Positions 1-7,755 of a stretch of DNA of 14,492 nt are shown here, piece by piece (position 1 is the first letter of the stretch; each line of letters opens with the position of its first letter). The translations under genes and the position numbers were made by a program. Below the pieces are notes generated by a model. It was not told the DNA's origin and made no database searches. It worked only from the letters and a program-made list of their open reading frames with translations. Source of the DNA: CF-161 sp035263645 (GTDB taxonomy: Bacteria > Chloroflexota > Dormibacteria > Dormibacterales > Dormibacteraceae); the NCBI GenBank assembly GCA_035263645.1, contig DATFRD010000067.1, positions 1-14,492 on the forward strand, read 5' to 3'.

Positions 1-23
1 AAAGATCCGGCTTGGTTTTCGGC

Positions 24-52
24 CGCGCTCCTGGGAGCGCGTGCCGCGCTCC
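24..52 (-). terminator. Possible terminator hairpin after the DUF4097 gene
   Basis: Positions 24-31 (CGCGCTCC) pair perfectly with 34-41 (GGAGCGCG) around a two-base loop. A second GCGCTCC at 46-52 can pair instead with 34-40 around a five-base loop. The structure starts at the stop codon of the minus-strand operon, where a terminator would be expected. No run of T follows on the minus strand, so it is not a classic intrinsic terminator and could simply be a dispersed hairpin. Confidence 0.35.
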
Positions 53-858
53 TACGTGCCGATCGAGATGTTGCCGCTGACCGTGGCGAGCCTGATGGAG
101 CCGTTGGCCTGCTGGCCGAGGGTGCCGACGGCGCTCTGGCCGCTGTGGAAGATCGGCCAGACCGGGTCGACCGTCACAGTGCCGCTGCCTGTGGTGGCGG
201 CGAGGCTGGCGCCGGTGTCGGGCGGCAGCCGGACGCTGATGTCGCCGCTGTTCGACGCCAGGTCGAGGCTGCCCCCGCGCACCTGGCCGGAGAACGTGAT
301 GTCCCCGCTCAGGCTCCGGGCCCGAAGCGAGTGGCTGGCGGTCACGCCTGACAGCGCTACCGTGCCTGACACGGTCGAGATGGCGATGGGCCCAGACAGC
401 GCCCCGACCTCGACGTCGCCGCTGGCCGTGGTCACCCGCAGCGTCGCGCCGGCCGGGAGCCGCACGACCAGGGCGTCGGTCGACTCGACGACCACGGCGC
501 TGGTGAAGCAGCACGGCGACAGATCGGCGCTGACGACCACCGCGTCGCCCACGGCCGCCTTCGACACGCCGGCCGTGAGCGCCTGCACCGCCCGCTCCGC
601 GATGTCGCGCGTCAGGCCCCTGGCCCCCACCTCCTGCTGCACCGAGACCGTCCCCGGCGGCCCCGCCTCGACCCGGAAGTCGGCGCCCGCGACGCTCACG
701 GTGACGGCCGGCGCGGGACCGGTGGCGACGGTCCGGCTCAGGTTGCGCTCCAGCTGGATGCCGTCGAGCCAGACCACGCCGGTCATCACCAGGGACAGTC
801 CGCCGGCGACCGTCACCAGCGCCAGCAGGGCGCCCAGGCCGCGGATCGGCCAGCTCAC
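52..858 (-). CDS. Membrane-anchored DUF4097-family beta-strand protein
   Basis: This 268-residue protein has a hydrophobic segment at about residues 8-34 and then a long extracytoplasmic part made of short repeats of the type SGDI, SGTV and SGNI. That pattern is the repetitive beta-helix seen in DUF4097/DUF4098 putative adhesin domains. The start is a GTG at 858-856 that overlaps the TGA of the response regulator gene (GTGA), so it is probably translationally coupled to it. It is the last gene of a kinase-regulator-DUF4097 operon. DUF4097-like proteins are often coded next to envelope-stress two-component systems, so a role in sensing or answering envelope stress is an inference. No catalytic residues are visible and the molecular function is unknown. 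Confidence 0.85.
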   Translation of the reverse strand: MSWPIRGLGALLALVTVAGGLSLVMTGVVWLDGIQLERNLSRTVATGPAPAVTVSVAGADFRVEAGPPGTVSVQQEVGARGLTRDIAERAVQALTAGVSKAAVGDAVVVSADLSPCCFTSAVVVESTDALVVRLPAGATLRVTTASGDVEVGALSGPIAISTVSGTVALSGVTASHSLRARSLSGDITFSGQVRGGSLDLASNSGDISVRLPPDTGASLAATTGSGTVTVDPVWPIFHSGQSAVGTLGQQANGSIRLATVSGNISIGT

Positions 859-1562
859 GGGGTCGGCCGCACGAAGCGGTAGCCGACGCCCCAGACGGTG
901 GCGATGGAACCGCCGATCGGGCCGAGCTTGCGTCGCAGCCTCGCGATGTGGGTGTCCACCGACCGGTCCAGCCCCTCGTACTCGCCGCTCCGCAGGCGGT
1001 CCAGCAGGTATTCGCGGCTGAACGCCCGGCCCGGGTTGCTGGCCAGGAGGTACAGCAGCTGGAACTCGCTGCGGGTCAGGGCCAGCGGCTCCCCGTCCAG
1101 CGTCGCGGCGTGCGCGGCGCCGTCCACCACGAGCGGGCCCATCGTGATCGAGGGCTCGCCGCCCTCGGGCGCGCCGGCGCGCTGGCGGGCGTCCAGCTCG
1201 ACGCGCCGCAGCATGGCCCGCACACGAGCCATCAGCTCGCGCATGCTGCAGGGCTTGGTCACGTACTCGTCGGCGCCGACCTCCAGGCCGAGCACGCGGT
1301 CGATCTCCTCGCCGCGCGCCGTGAGCATGATGATCGGCACCACGTGGCGGTCCCGGATGGCCCGGCAGACGGCCAGCCCGTCGAGGTCCGGCAGCATCCA
1401 GTCGAGGATCACCAGGTCGGGCACCCGCCGCTCGACGGCGGCCAGTCCGGCCCGGCCGTCGAACGCCTGCTCCACCTGGTGACCGTCGGCCGCCAGCTGG
1501 TCGCGGACCAGCCGGTTGAGGTCGACCTCGTCCTCGATCACGAGCACAACGGCCACCCTCAT
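855..1562 (-). CDS. OmpR/PhoB-type response regulator
   Basis: The 235-residue protein has a receiver domain (about residues 4-118) and a winged-helix DNA-binding domain (about 138-233). Visible receiver residues are the acidic pair E10/D11, phosphoacceptor D54 in VILDWMLPD, T81 and K103. The motif after the lysine reads KPCSMREL, where KPF is more usual. The C-terminal part has the expected SRSVDTHIARLRRKL-like recognition-helix region (here DRSVDTHIARLRRKLG) and ends in VWGVGYRF. The start is ATG 1562-1560, which overlaps the kinase stop (ATGA). The reading frame stays open far upstream, but that stretch is antisense-like shadow over the kinase gene. It should be phosphorylated by the kinase coded just upstream. 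The target genes are not known; its own operon and the divergent ABC transporter are candidates. Confidence 0.95.
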   Translation of the reverse strand: MRVAVVLVIEDEVDLNRLVRDQLAADGHQVEQAFDGRAGLAAVERRVPDLVILDWMLPDLDGLAVCRAIRDRHVVPIIMLTARGEEIDRVLGLEVGADEYVTKPCSMRELMARVRAMLRRVELDARQRAGAPEGGEPSITMGPLVVDGAAHAATLDGEPLALTRSEFQLLYLLASNPGRAFSREYLLDRLRSGEYEGLDRSVDTHIARLRRKLGPIGGSIATVWGVGYRFVRPTP

Positions 1563-2965
1563 GCCTCCCGAAGGTGGACCGTGAACCTGCTGCCCCGGCC
1601 GGGCTCGCTCTCGACCGTCATCGTGCCGCCCATGGCCTCCACGAGCTCGCGGGAGATGGACAGGCCCAGGCCGAATCCGCCCGTGGAGCGGGAGCGCGAC
1701 GCGTCGGTCCGGTAGAAGCGCTCGAAGATGCGCTCGAGGTCCCCGGGCGGAATGCCCACCCCGGTGTCCTCGACCGCGAGCGCCAGGCGCCCGTCCGGTG
1801 ACTGCGACAGCTCGATGGCGACCATGCCCCCCTCCGGTGTGTACAGGATGGCGTTCCGCACCAGGTTCATGAGCACCTGCCCCAGCCGGTCGCGATCCGC
1901 CCTCGCCGGCGGCAGGGGCGGGGCCGGGGTCCGGACCAGCGTGACCTGGCGGTCGCTCCTGGCGATCGGCGCCAGCGCCGCGTGCACGTGCTCCACCACC
2001 TCGTCGAGCGCCACCGGCGCCAGGTGCAGCGTGAGCTCCCCGGCATCGGCCCTGGCCACCGCCAGCAGGTCGTCGACGAGGAACCCGAGGCGCTCGGCCT
2101 CGCGCGCCACGACCTCCAGGTAGTGCTGGCGCTCTGCCTCGGACGGCGCCCCACGGCCGTCGAGAAGCGACTCGACGTGGCCCCGAATGGAGGCGATCGG
2201 CGTGCGCAGCTCGTGCGAGACGTTCACGATCAGCTCCCGCCGGCTCTGCTCGGAGCGCTCGGCGCGCGCGTGCTCGGCGGCGGCCTCGGCCCGCGCCGTG
2301 CCGAGCTGGACCTGGGCCACGCTGAGGCCGAGCAGCCCTTCCGCCAGGCGACCCCAGGCGCGGCCGCCGGCAGCGGCCAGGTGGAGGGTGCCCACCGCGA
2401 CCGCGGCTCCGGCGGGCACCAGGACGGCGAGGGCCGCGAGCCGGATCGGGTCCAGGGTCGTCGGGCCGCCCTCCAGCCAGAGGGAGCTGTAGACCCCGGG
2501 CCCCCCGGCCGGGCCGGCGTCCAGCACGTAGAGGAGCGGGGCCGCGGCCAGGCCCACGGCGGCGCACAGGCAGGCGCTCAGGATGGCCAGCGCGATCGCG
2601 CCCAGCGGCAGCTGGAGCAGCAGGTACGCGACACCCTTCCAGGTCGTGCCGTCCCGGAACAGCGCCAGCGAGCGCCGCCACAGCGAGCCGCCCGACGCCC
2701 AGGGCGACGACATCGGGCGCAGCTCGACGCCCAGCCAGGACCGCCCGATCTCGCGTTCGAAGGCGATGCAGGCACGCGCCGCGAGCAGGACCAGCACCAG
2801 GATCGCCAGCCCCACACCCACGGCGAGCGTGCCGGCGGCGGTCAGGAGCCCGACCAGCAGCCCGAGGTAGCAGAGCCCGACCCACGTCCGGGAGGCGAGG
2901 AACAGCAGGTTGAGGTAGGGTCCCCGCTCCCTGGTCGGGCGCAGAAGGCTCTCGATCGCTCTCAT
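1559..2965 (-). CDS. Sensor histidine kinase with four-helix N-terminal sensor
   Basis: This is a 468-residue membrane kinase. The N-terminal half has hydrophobic stretches at about residues 20-68 and 115-200, interrupted by a charged segment, like the 'putative sensor' domain (PF13796-like) of actinobacterial kinases; the family name is from memory. The HisKA region follows with H251 in NVSHELRTPIASIRGH. The ATPase domain shows an N box (LMNLVRNAILYTPEGG), G1 box (VEDTGVGIPP), F box (IFERFYR) and G2 box (GGFGLGLSISRELV), so it looks fully active. There is no large extracellular loop, so it probably senses a signal in or near the membrane. It is the first gene of the operon, overlaps the regulator by 4 nt, and is divergent from the ABC exporter genes, which it may control. 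Confidence 0.95.
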   Translation of the reverse strand: MRAIESLLRPTRERGPYLNLLFLASRTWVGLCYLGLLVGLLTAAGTLAVGVGLAILVLVLLAARACIAFEREIGRSWLGVELRPMSSPWASGGSLWRRSLALFRDGTTWKGVAYLLLQLPLGAIALAILSACLCAAVGLAAAPLLYVLDAGPAGGPGVYSSLWLEGGPTTLDPIRLAALAVLVPAGAAVAVGTLHLAAAGGRAWGRLAEGLLGLSVAQVQLGTARAEAAAEHARAERSEQSRRELIVNVSHELRTPIASIRGHVESLLDGRGAPSEAERQHYLEVVAREAERLGFLVDDLLAVARADAGELTLHLAPVALDEVVEHVHAALAPIARSDRQVTLVRTPAPPLPPARADRDRLGQVLMNLVRNAILYTPEGGMVAIELSQSPDGRLALAVEDTGVGIPPGDLERIFERFYRTDASRSRSTGGFGLGLSISRELVEAMGGTMTVESEPGRGSRFTVHLREA

Positions 2966-3035
2966 GCTGGCACCGCGGCCAGTCTAGGCGGCGGTTGTTG
3001 CGAAACCGCCACGGCTTCGTGCCGCTTTCCCGAGA

Positions 3036-3074
3036 AGCCCCCTCCCCCCGCGGGAGGGGTTGGGTGAGGGGGCT
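3036..3074. repeat. G/C-rich nested hairpin, dispersed-repeat type
   Basis: AGCCCCCTC at 3036-3044 is exactly complementary to GAGGGGGCT at 3066-3074. Inside it, CCCCTCCC (3039-3046) pairs perfectly with GGGAGGGG (3052-3059) around a five-base loop, so two alternative structures compete. On the minus strand the sequence runs CCCTCACCCAACCCCTCCCG, which translates to the LTQPLPRGEGA-like peptide that turns up as an annotation artefact in many genomes carrying dispersed intergenic repeats. That likeness is from general knowledge; only one copy lies in this window. Confidence 0.6.
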
Positions 3075-3104
3075 GCCCGGTCGATCCCCCACCGCTCCCC
3101 ATTC

Positions 3105-3122
3105 CCGCCGCCGCGGCGGCGG
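3105..3122. repeat. Perfect 18-bp CCG/CGG palindrome
   Basis: CCGCCGCCGCGGCGGCGG is a perfect palindrome made of three CCG and three CGG triplets. It lies about 38 bp before the ABC exporter start. It could form a cruciform, an RNA hairpin in the exporter leader, or a protein-binding site, or be simple triplet-repeat growth in GC-rich DNA. Confidence 0.6.
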
Positions 3123-3159
3123 CCTGGCGGCTTCCCCCATCATGTGATGGAGATGGAGG

Positions 3160-4155
3160 GTGCATCTGGATGACCCGGCGATGAGCATGATCGAGGTCCG
3201 CGGCCTGACCCGCAGCTTCGGCAGGATCGAGGCCGTCAGGGAGGTGACGTTCGCCGTCGGGGAAGGCGAGGTGTTCGGCTTCCTCGGGCCCAACGGCGCG
3301 GGCAAGACGACCACCATCAACATGCTGTGCACGCTGCTGCGCCCGACCAGCGGCAGCGCACGCGTTAACGGCTACGACGTCGTCCGCGAGCGGGGCGATG
3401 TCCGGCGCTCGATCGGCCTGGTCTTCCAGCAGTCGACGCTCGACGAGTACCTGTCCGCGGAGCAGAACCTGCGCTTCCACGCCTACGCCTACGGCATCCC
3501 GGCAGCGGTGTGCGAGGAGCGCGCCCGCCACCTGCTGACGATGGTGGAGCTGTGGGACCGCAGGAAGGGCAGCGTCCGCAAGTTCTCGGGCGGCATGAAG
3601 CGCCGGCTCGAGATCGCTCGTGGCCTGCTGCACCACCCGCGCGTCCTGTTCCTCGACGAGCCGACGCTGGGTCTCGACCCGCAGACCAGGCGCCGGATCT
3701 GGGACTACCTGAACGACCTGCGGCGACGCGAGCAGCTCACGATCTTCCTGACCACGCACTACATGGACGAGGCCGAGAACTGCGAGCGGATCGCGATCAT
3801 CGACCACGGCAGCATCGTGGCGCTGGACACCCCGGACGGCCTCAAGAACTCCGTCGGCGGCGACGTGGTCACGTTCGCCACGGCTGACAGCGCGGCGGCG
3901 GCGACCGAGGTGCGGAAACGCTACGGGGTCGAGCCGGTCGTCCAGGACGGAGCCGTCCGCTTCCACGTCGCGGCGGGCGAGACGTTCCTGCCCGACTTCG
4001 TCCGCACGTTCCCGCAGCGGCTGCTGTCCGTCGGGCTCCGCCGGCCGACGCTGGACGACGTCTTCCTGGCGAAGACGGGCCGCGAGATCCGCGACGGCGA
4101 GCTCGACCACAAGGAGGTCCTGATGCAGGAGATGGGCCGCTGGGGGCGGCGGTGA
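3160..4155 (+). CDS. ABC exporter ATP-binding protein, DrrA-like
   Basis: The 331-residue protein is an ATPase subunit of the daunorubicin-resistance/ABC-2 exporter type. It shows Walker A GPNGAGKTT (43-51), a Q-loop in VFQQSTLDEYLSAEQNL, the signature FSGGMKRR (about 142-149), Walker B VLFLDEP followed by TLGLDPQTRR (about 161-177), and the H-loop in TTHYMDEAE (about 199-207). The C-terminal 90 residues match the DUF4162-type extension of this family. I chose GTG 3160, which has GGAG seven bases upstream (3149-3152). ATG 3181 and ATG 3187 are possible and would begin closer to the conserved IEVRGLTRSFG, but lack a clear ribosome site. It overlaps the permease by 4 nt (GTGA). It powers export of an unknown hydrophobic substrate. 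Confidence 0.93.
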   Translation: MHLDDPAMSMIEVRGLTRSFGRIEAVREVTFAVGEGEVFGFLGPNGAGKTTTINMLCTLLRPTSGSARVNGYDVVRERGDVRRSIGLVFQQSTLDEYLSAEQNLRFHAYAYGIPAAVCEERARHLLTMVELWDRRKGSVRKFSGGMKRRLEIARGLLHHPRVLFLDEPTLGLDPQTRRRIWDYLNDLRRREQLTIFLTTHYMDEAENCERIAIIDHGSIVALDTPDGLKNSVGGDVVTFATADSAAAATEVRKRYGVEPVVQDGAVRFHVAAGETFLPDFVRTFPQRLLSVGLRRPTLDDVFLAKTGREIRDGELDHKEVLMQEMGRWGRR

Positions 4156-4937
4156 GCGAGGTCTGGCGCGGCACCTGGGTGGTCGCCTACCGCGAGATCC
4201 TGCGCTTCGTCAGCGACCGGTCGCGGGCGTTCTCCAGCCTGCTGATGCCCCTCCTGTTCCTGGTCGTGTTCGGGGCCGGCTTCAACAAGGTGATGGGCCC
4301 GCTTGCGCGCGGCGTCGACTACATCCGCTTCATGTACCCGGGCATCATCGCCATGACCGTGCTCACGGGCTCGCTGTTCGCCGGCATCTCGGTCGTGTGG
4401 GACCGTGAGTTCGGGTTCCTCAAGGAGATCCTGGTGGCACCCCTGGGGCGCACGGGGATCGTGCTGGGCAAGGCCATCGGCGGGACGGTGGTCGTGCTGC
4501 TCCAGTCCCTCGTCATGCTGGTGCTGGCGCCGCTCCTCGGCGTCGCCCTGAGCCCGGGGCTGGTGCTGACGCTCGTCCCCGTCGTCGTCGTGCTCTCGCT
4601 CGGGCTGTCCGGCCTCGGCATCCTGATCGCGACGTTCATGCAGTCCCAGCAGGGCTTCCAGATGCTCGTGCAGATCCTGATCTTCCCGCTCATCTTCCTG
4701 GCCGGGGTGTTCTTCCCGGTCAACGACGTCCCGGGCTGGATGGAGGTGGTCTCGAAGGTCAATCCGCTCACGTACGGCGTGGACGCCATCCGGCAGATCT
4801 TCCTGGGCAGCCAGCCCAGCCTGGGCGTCACCGTGCTCGGGCACGTCATGAGCCTGGGCCAGGAGGTGCTCGTGACCGGGGTGCTGGGCGGCCTCCTGCT
4901 CGGCGCGGCGGTGCTGTCCTTCAACCGGCAGGAGTAG
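4152..4937 (+). CDS. ABC-2 type permease, DrrB-like
   Basis: The 261-residue membrane protein has six hydrophobic segments, beginning at about residues 27-47, 62-82, 105-130, 138-160, 168-190 and 228-255, the usual ABC-2 permease plan. The N-terminal amphipathic part (YREILRFVSDRSRAF) and the segment FPLIFLAGVFFPVNDVPGWM followed by NPLTYGVDAIRQ are typical of the DrrB/NodJ group. The start is GTG 4152, overlapping the ATPase stop, so the two are translationally coupled and form one exporter, probably a homodimer of each subunit. The substrate cannot be told from the sequence; drug, lipid and polysaccharide exporters all use this family. Confidence 0.93.
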   Translation: MSEVWRGTWVVAYREILRFVSDRSRAFSSLLMPLLFLVVFGAGFNKVMGPLARGVDYIRFMYPGIIAMTVLTGSLFAGISVVWDREFGFLKEILVAPLGRTGIVLGKAIGGTVVVLLQSLVMLVLAPLLGVALSPGLVLTLVPVVVVLSLGLSGLGILIATFMQSQQGFQMLVQILIFPLIFLAGVFFPVNDVPGWMEVVSKVNPLTYGVDAIRQIFLGSQPSLGVTVLGHVMSLGQEVLVTGVLGGLLLGAAVLSFNRQE

Positions 4938-4949
4938 GAGCGCGGCGGC

Positions 4950-4976
4950 GGGGGGCGCACCGCCAGGCCGCCCCCT
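4950..4976. terminator. Possible bidirectional terminator between exporter and MFS genes
   Basis: The 59-bp gap lies between two convergent genes. GGGGGC at 4951-4956 pairs with GCCCCC at 4970-4975 around a 13-base loop that can pair only weakly within itself. No T run follows on either strand. The placement fits a shared terminator but the structure is modest. Confidence 0.3.
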
Positions 4977-4996
4977 CACCAGCACGCCGACCCCGT

Positions 4997-6409
4997 TCAG
5001 GCGGCGACCGAGGTCTCGGCCTGCACGACCGCCGGCGCACGCCGCCGGCGGCTGGTGACTGCAAGGGCGCTCGCCGCGCCGAGCAGCGAGAGGCCCGCCG
5101 CGACCGCCATGGCCGGCTTGAAGCCGGCGTCGAAGCTCGCCGGCGCACCCAGGTGGCCATGGGCGGCGAAGACCGCCGTGGTGACGGCGATCCCGAAGGC
5201 ACCACCGAAGCGCTGCAGCGTGCCGTTCGCGCCCGACGCCTTGCCCATGTCCTGCGGCGCGGCGGCGTTCAGCGCGGCCGTGGGCGCCGTCGCGAACACC
5301 ATCGACACTCCGACGCCGGCGATCACCAGCGGGATGACGAGGCGATCGTATCCGACGCCGGTGCTCGCCACGAGCGCGATCCAGACGAAGCCGGCGCCCT
5401 GGAGAAGCATGCCCAGGGCCATCAGCGGCCGCTGGCCGATCCGGTCGGACAGCGCGCCCGCCAGAGGCGCCACCACCAGCGGGGTCGCGGTCCAGGGCAG
5501 GAGGCGCAGGCCGGCGTCGAACGGAGACAGGTGGAGAACGCCCTGGAAGTACTGCGCCACCAGGAATGCGGCGGCGGTCAGCGCCGCAGACATCAGCGAG
5601 CCCGTCACGTTCGCGGCCGAGAACCTGAGGCTGCCGAAGAGCCGCAGCGGCAGCATCGGCTCGGGCGCCCGGCGCTCCCAGGCCACGAAGCCGGCCAGCA
5701 GCAGGATGCCGGCGCCCAGCGTGGCGAGCGTCTCCAGGCTGCCCCAGCCCACCTCGTTGGCGCGGGAGAGGCCCCAGACGACACCCACGGCGCCGCCCGC
5801 CGCCAGGCCGACTGCCGGCAGGTCGAGCCGGGTCGCCGGGCCGCGGCTCTCCTGCAGCCGGACGGTGGAGAGGACGGCGGCGACCATGCCGATGGGCACG
5901 TTGACCCAGAAGACCCAGTGCCAGTCGAGGCCCTGGGTGACGGCGCCGCCGACCAGCGGCCCGCTGGCGACGGCAAGGCCGGCGATGCCTCCCCAGATCC
6001 CGACGATGGCGCCGCGGCGCTCGGCCGGGAAGGCGGCCGTCAGGATGGTCAGGCTCAGCGGCATGACCATCGCCGCGCCGACGCCCTGCACGGCCCGGGC
6101 CGCGATCAGGGCCGCGGCGGTCGGCGCCAGCGCGCAGGCGGCAGACGCAGCCGTGAACAGCGCCAGGCCCAGGGAGAAGACGCGACGGCGGCCGAACCGG
6201 TCGCCGAGCGCGGCCGCCGTGATGATCCCGGCGGCGAAGGCGAGGCCGTACGCGTTGACCGTCCACTCGAGGGTGGACAGGGCAGCGTGCAGATCGCGCT
6301 GCATGGCGGGAAGCGCGGTGATCACCACCAGCGTGTCCAGCGCCACCATGAAGAACGCGATGGACGTCAGCGCCAGCGCCCAGCGCGGGGACGATCGATG
6401 AGCCGTCAT
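4997..6409 (-). CDS. MFS multidrug exporter, DHA2 (EmrB/QacA-like) family
   Basis: The 470-residue protein is a proton-driven exporter of the 14-helix DHA2 group. Visible family motifs are D1 LDTLVVITALPAM (24-36), motif A GDRFGRRRV (69-77), motif B RAVQGVGAAMVMP (105-117), motif C with ASGPLVGG (148-155) and the WHWVFWVNVPIG stretch (163-174). The C-terminal end is short and charged. The start is ATG 6409-6407, with AAGGAG at 6426-6421 upstream; the frame is open further upstream but that is shadow of the sigma factor gene. Its promoter region carries a 30-bp block shared with the promoter of the first DGPF gene, including TGTCGA - 17 nt - CGTC. It is therefore probably under control of an ECF42 sigma factor. 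The substrate is unknown; a toxic small molecule is the likely type. Confidence 0.93.
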   Translation of the reverse strand: MTAHRSSPRWALALTSIAFFMVALDTLVVITALPAMQRDLHAALSTLEWTVNAYGLAFAAGIITAAALGDRFGRRRVFSLGLALFTAASAACALAPTAAALIAARAVQGVGAAMVMPLSLTILTAAFPAERRGAIVGIWGGIAGLAVASGPLVGGAVTQGLDWHWVFWVNVPIGMVAAVLSTVRLQESRGPATRLDLPAVGLAAGGAVGVVWGLSRANEVGWGSLETLATLGAGILLLAGFVAWERRAPEPMLPLRLFGSLRFSAANVTGSLMSAALTAAAFLVAQYFQGVLHLSPFDAGLRLLPWTATPLVVAPLAGALSDRIGQRPLMALGMLLQGAGFVWIALVASTGVGYDRLVIPLVIAGVGVSMVFATAPTAALNAAAPQDMGKASGANGTLQRFGGAFGIAVTTAVFAAHGHLGAPASFDAGFKPAMAVAAGLSLLGAASALAVTSRRRRAPAVVQAETSVAA

Positions 6410-6485
6410 CTCGAGGTCCGCTCCTTGTGCGGGACCGGGCGGCGGCACCTCTCGGCGCCTCGATAACCACCCGACTCGTCCTACC

Positions 6486-6512
6486 GACGGGCGGGATGGC
6501 GGGAAATCGACA
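6486..6512 (-). promoter_or_regulatory. Predicted ECF42-type promoter of the MFS exporter gene
   Basis: Read on the minus strand, TGTCGA (6512-6507) is followed after exactly 17 nt by CGTC (6489-6486). This matches the ECF42 promoter as I recall it from work in Streptomyces venezuelae (TGTCGA at -35, CG(A/T)C at -10). It lies about 77 bp before the MFS start, in the gap after the sigma factor stop. It is the same element, with the same spacing, as in front of the first DGPF gene; the surrounding 30 bp (6483-6512) match that site at 23 positions. Confidence 0.65.
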
Positions 6513-6516
6513 TGCC

Positions 6517-7755
6517 TCAGGTGCCTCTGGCCGCCATCCGGCGCTCGAGCTCGGCGCGCAGCGGCGCGTTGTCGGTGGCCTCGATGGCGCGCGTCCACGC
6601 CTGGGTCGCGGCCGCCGGGTCGCCGGCCCGGTCGAGCAGGTCGGCGTGCGCGGCGTGCAGCGGGCCGTAGTCCGCCAGCACCCCCGAGGCGATGAGGGGC
6701 TCCAGGATCGCCAGCCCGGCGCGCGGCCCGTCGGCCATCCCGACCGCGACGGCCCGGTTGACCTCCACCACCGGCGAGGGTGCCCGGCGGGCCAGCTCCC
6801 GGTACAGGAGGGCGATCTGGCCCCAGTCCGTCTCTGCGAAGCTGGGCGCCCGGGCGTGCAGCGCCGCGATCGCGGCCTGCACCTGGTAGGCGCCGGGTGA
6901 CCGATGAGCCATGGCCGCGTCGAGCAGCGCCACGCCCTCCGCGATCAGACCCCGGTCCCAGCGGTCGCGGTCCTGGTCGGCAAGCGGCACCGGCCGGCCG
7001 GCCGGGTCCTGTCGGACGGCCGTCCGCGAATGGTGCAGCAGCATGAGGGCGAGCAGGCCGGCGGTCTCTGCGTCGTCGGGCAGCAGCTGGTGCAGCGTGC
7101 GCCCCAGGTAGATCGCCTCGGTGCACAGATCGACCCTGACGAGCTGCTCGCCGCCGGTCGCCGCGTAGCCCTCGTTGAACACGAGGTAGATCACGCCCTG
7201 CACGCCGGCCAGCCGCTCGGCCAGCGCGGGGCGGGCGGGTACCTCGAATCGTATGCCGGCCTGCTGGATCTTGCGCTTGGCCCGCACCAGCCGCTGGGCC
7301 ATGGTCGCCTCCGGCAGCAGGAAGGCGGCGGCGATCTCTCGGGTCGTCAGGCCGGCAAGGTAGCGGAGGGTGAGGGCCACCCTCACCTCCAGGGCCAGCG
7401 CCGGGTGGCAGCAGGTGAAGATCAGGCGCAGCCGCTCGTCCTCCATGCCGGGGGTCTCCTCTTCCTGCTCGGTGAAGTCCGCCTCGGTCGCACCCGTCGC
7501 CTGCAGGTCCGGGGCGCGCTCGGCGAACAGCCGGTCGCGCCGCACCTGGTCGAGCGCCTTGCGCCACGCGGTGACCGTGAGCCAGGCGCCCGGCCGGGCG
7601 GGCACGCCGTCGCGCGGCCACGTGGCCGCCGCGGCGGCGAAGGCCTCCTGGGCGGCGTCCTCGGCGAGCTGGAGATCGCCGAGCCGGCCGGCCAGGGTCG
7701 CCACGACCTGCGCCCACTCATCGCGGAACGCGCGCTCCAGCGGGGCGGTGCTCAC
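6517..7755 (-). CDS. ECF42-group RNA polymerase sigma factor with TPR-like C-terminal extension (first copy)
   Basis: The 412-residue protein has a sigma-70 region 2 (about residues 6-78), a region 4 (about 107-160, with LTTREIAAAFLLPEATMAQRLVRAK as its helix-turn-helix) and a C-terminal extension of about 250 residues that contains a DUF6596-like part and TPR-like helices. Conserved landmarks are FTCCHPAL (113-120), YLVFNEGY (190-197) and LADQDRDRWDRGLIAEG. This plan is that of COG4941/ECF42 factors, which have no separate anti-sigma factor and need the C-terminal extension for activity. The start is GTG 7755-7753, overlapping the stop of the DGPF gene (GTGA). DGPF-sigma pairing is the hallmark of the group. 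It is clearly paralogous to the other sigma factor here but diverged along its whole length. Confidence 0.95.
   Translation of the reverse strand: MSTAPLERAFRDEWAQVVATLAGRLGDLQLAEDAAQEAFAAAAATWPRDGVPARPGAWLTVTAWRKALDQVRRDRLFAERAPDLQATGATEADFTEQEEETPGMEDERLRLIFTCCHPALALEVRVALTLRYLAGLTTREIAAAFLLPEATMAQRLVRAKRKIQQAGIRFEVPARPALAERLAGVQGVIYLVFNEGYAATGGEQLVRVDLCTEAIYLGRTLHQLLPDDAETAGLLALMLLHHSRTAVRQDPAGRPVPLADQDRDRWDRGLIAEGVALLDAAMAHRSPGAYQVQAAIAALHARAPSFAETDWGQIALLYRELARRAPSPVVEVNRAVAVGMADGPRAGLAILEPLIASGVLADYGPLHAAHADLLDRAGDPAAATQAWTRAIEATDNAPLRAELERRMAARGT

Larger units (their letters stand above)
2966..3159. promoter_or_regulatory. Divergent intergenic region between kinase operon and ABC exporter
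   Basis: This 194-bp region must hold the promoters of both the leftward kinase operon and the rightward exporter operon. On the minus strand TAGACT (2986-2981) could be a -10 box for the kinase, about 16 bp from its start, but I see no convincing -35. The middle is filled by a G/C-rich hairpin repeat and an 18-bp palindrome, listed separately. An interrupted CATCA/TGATG inverted repeat lies at about 3138-3149, next to the exporter start, and could be an operator. No promoter is assigned with confidence. Confidence 0.4.

Noticed and set aside
41..1021. Long plus-strand frame opposite the DUF4097 and regulator genes
   Set aside because: Low-complexity Thr/Ser/Arg-rich translation without domains; the minus-strand genes explain the region.
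855..3332. An 825-codon minus-strand frame covering the regulator, the kinase region and the intergenic repeat
   Set aside because: Only the last 235 codons (response regulator) are real. The rest is an out-of-frame reading of the kinase gene and of the LTQPLPRGEGA-type repeat, rich in Arg, Gly, Pro and Ala.
3921..6470. An 849-codon minus-strand frame opposite the exporter genes and out of frame over the MFS gene
   Set aside because: Its composition (His, Arg, Asp, Gln and Gly rich) is typical of shadow frames in GC-rich DNA, while the other strand or frame codes for clear ABC and MFS proteins.
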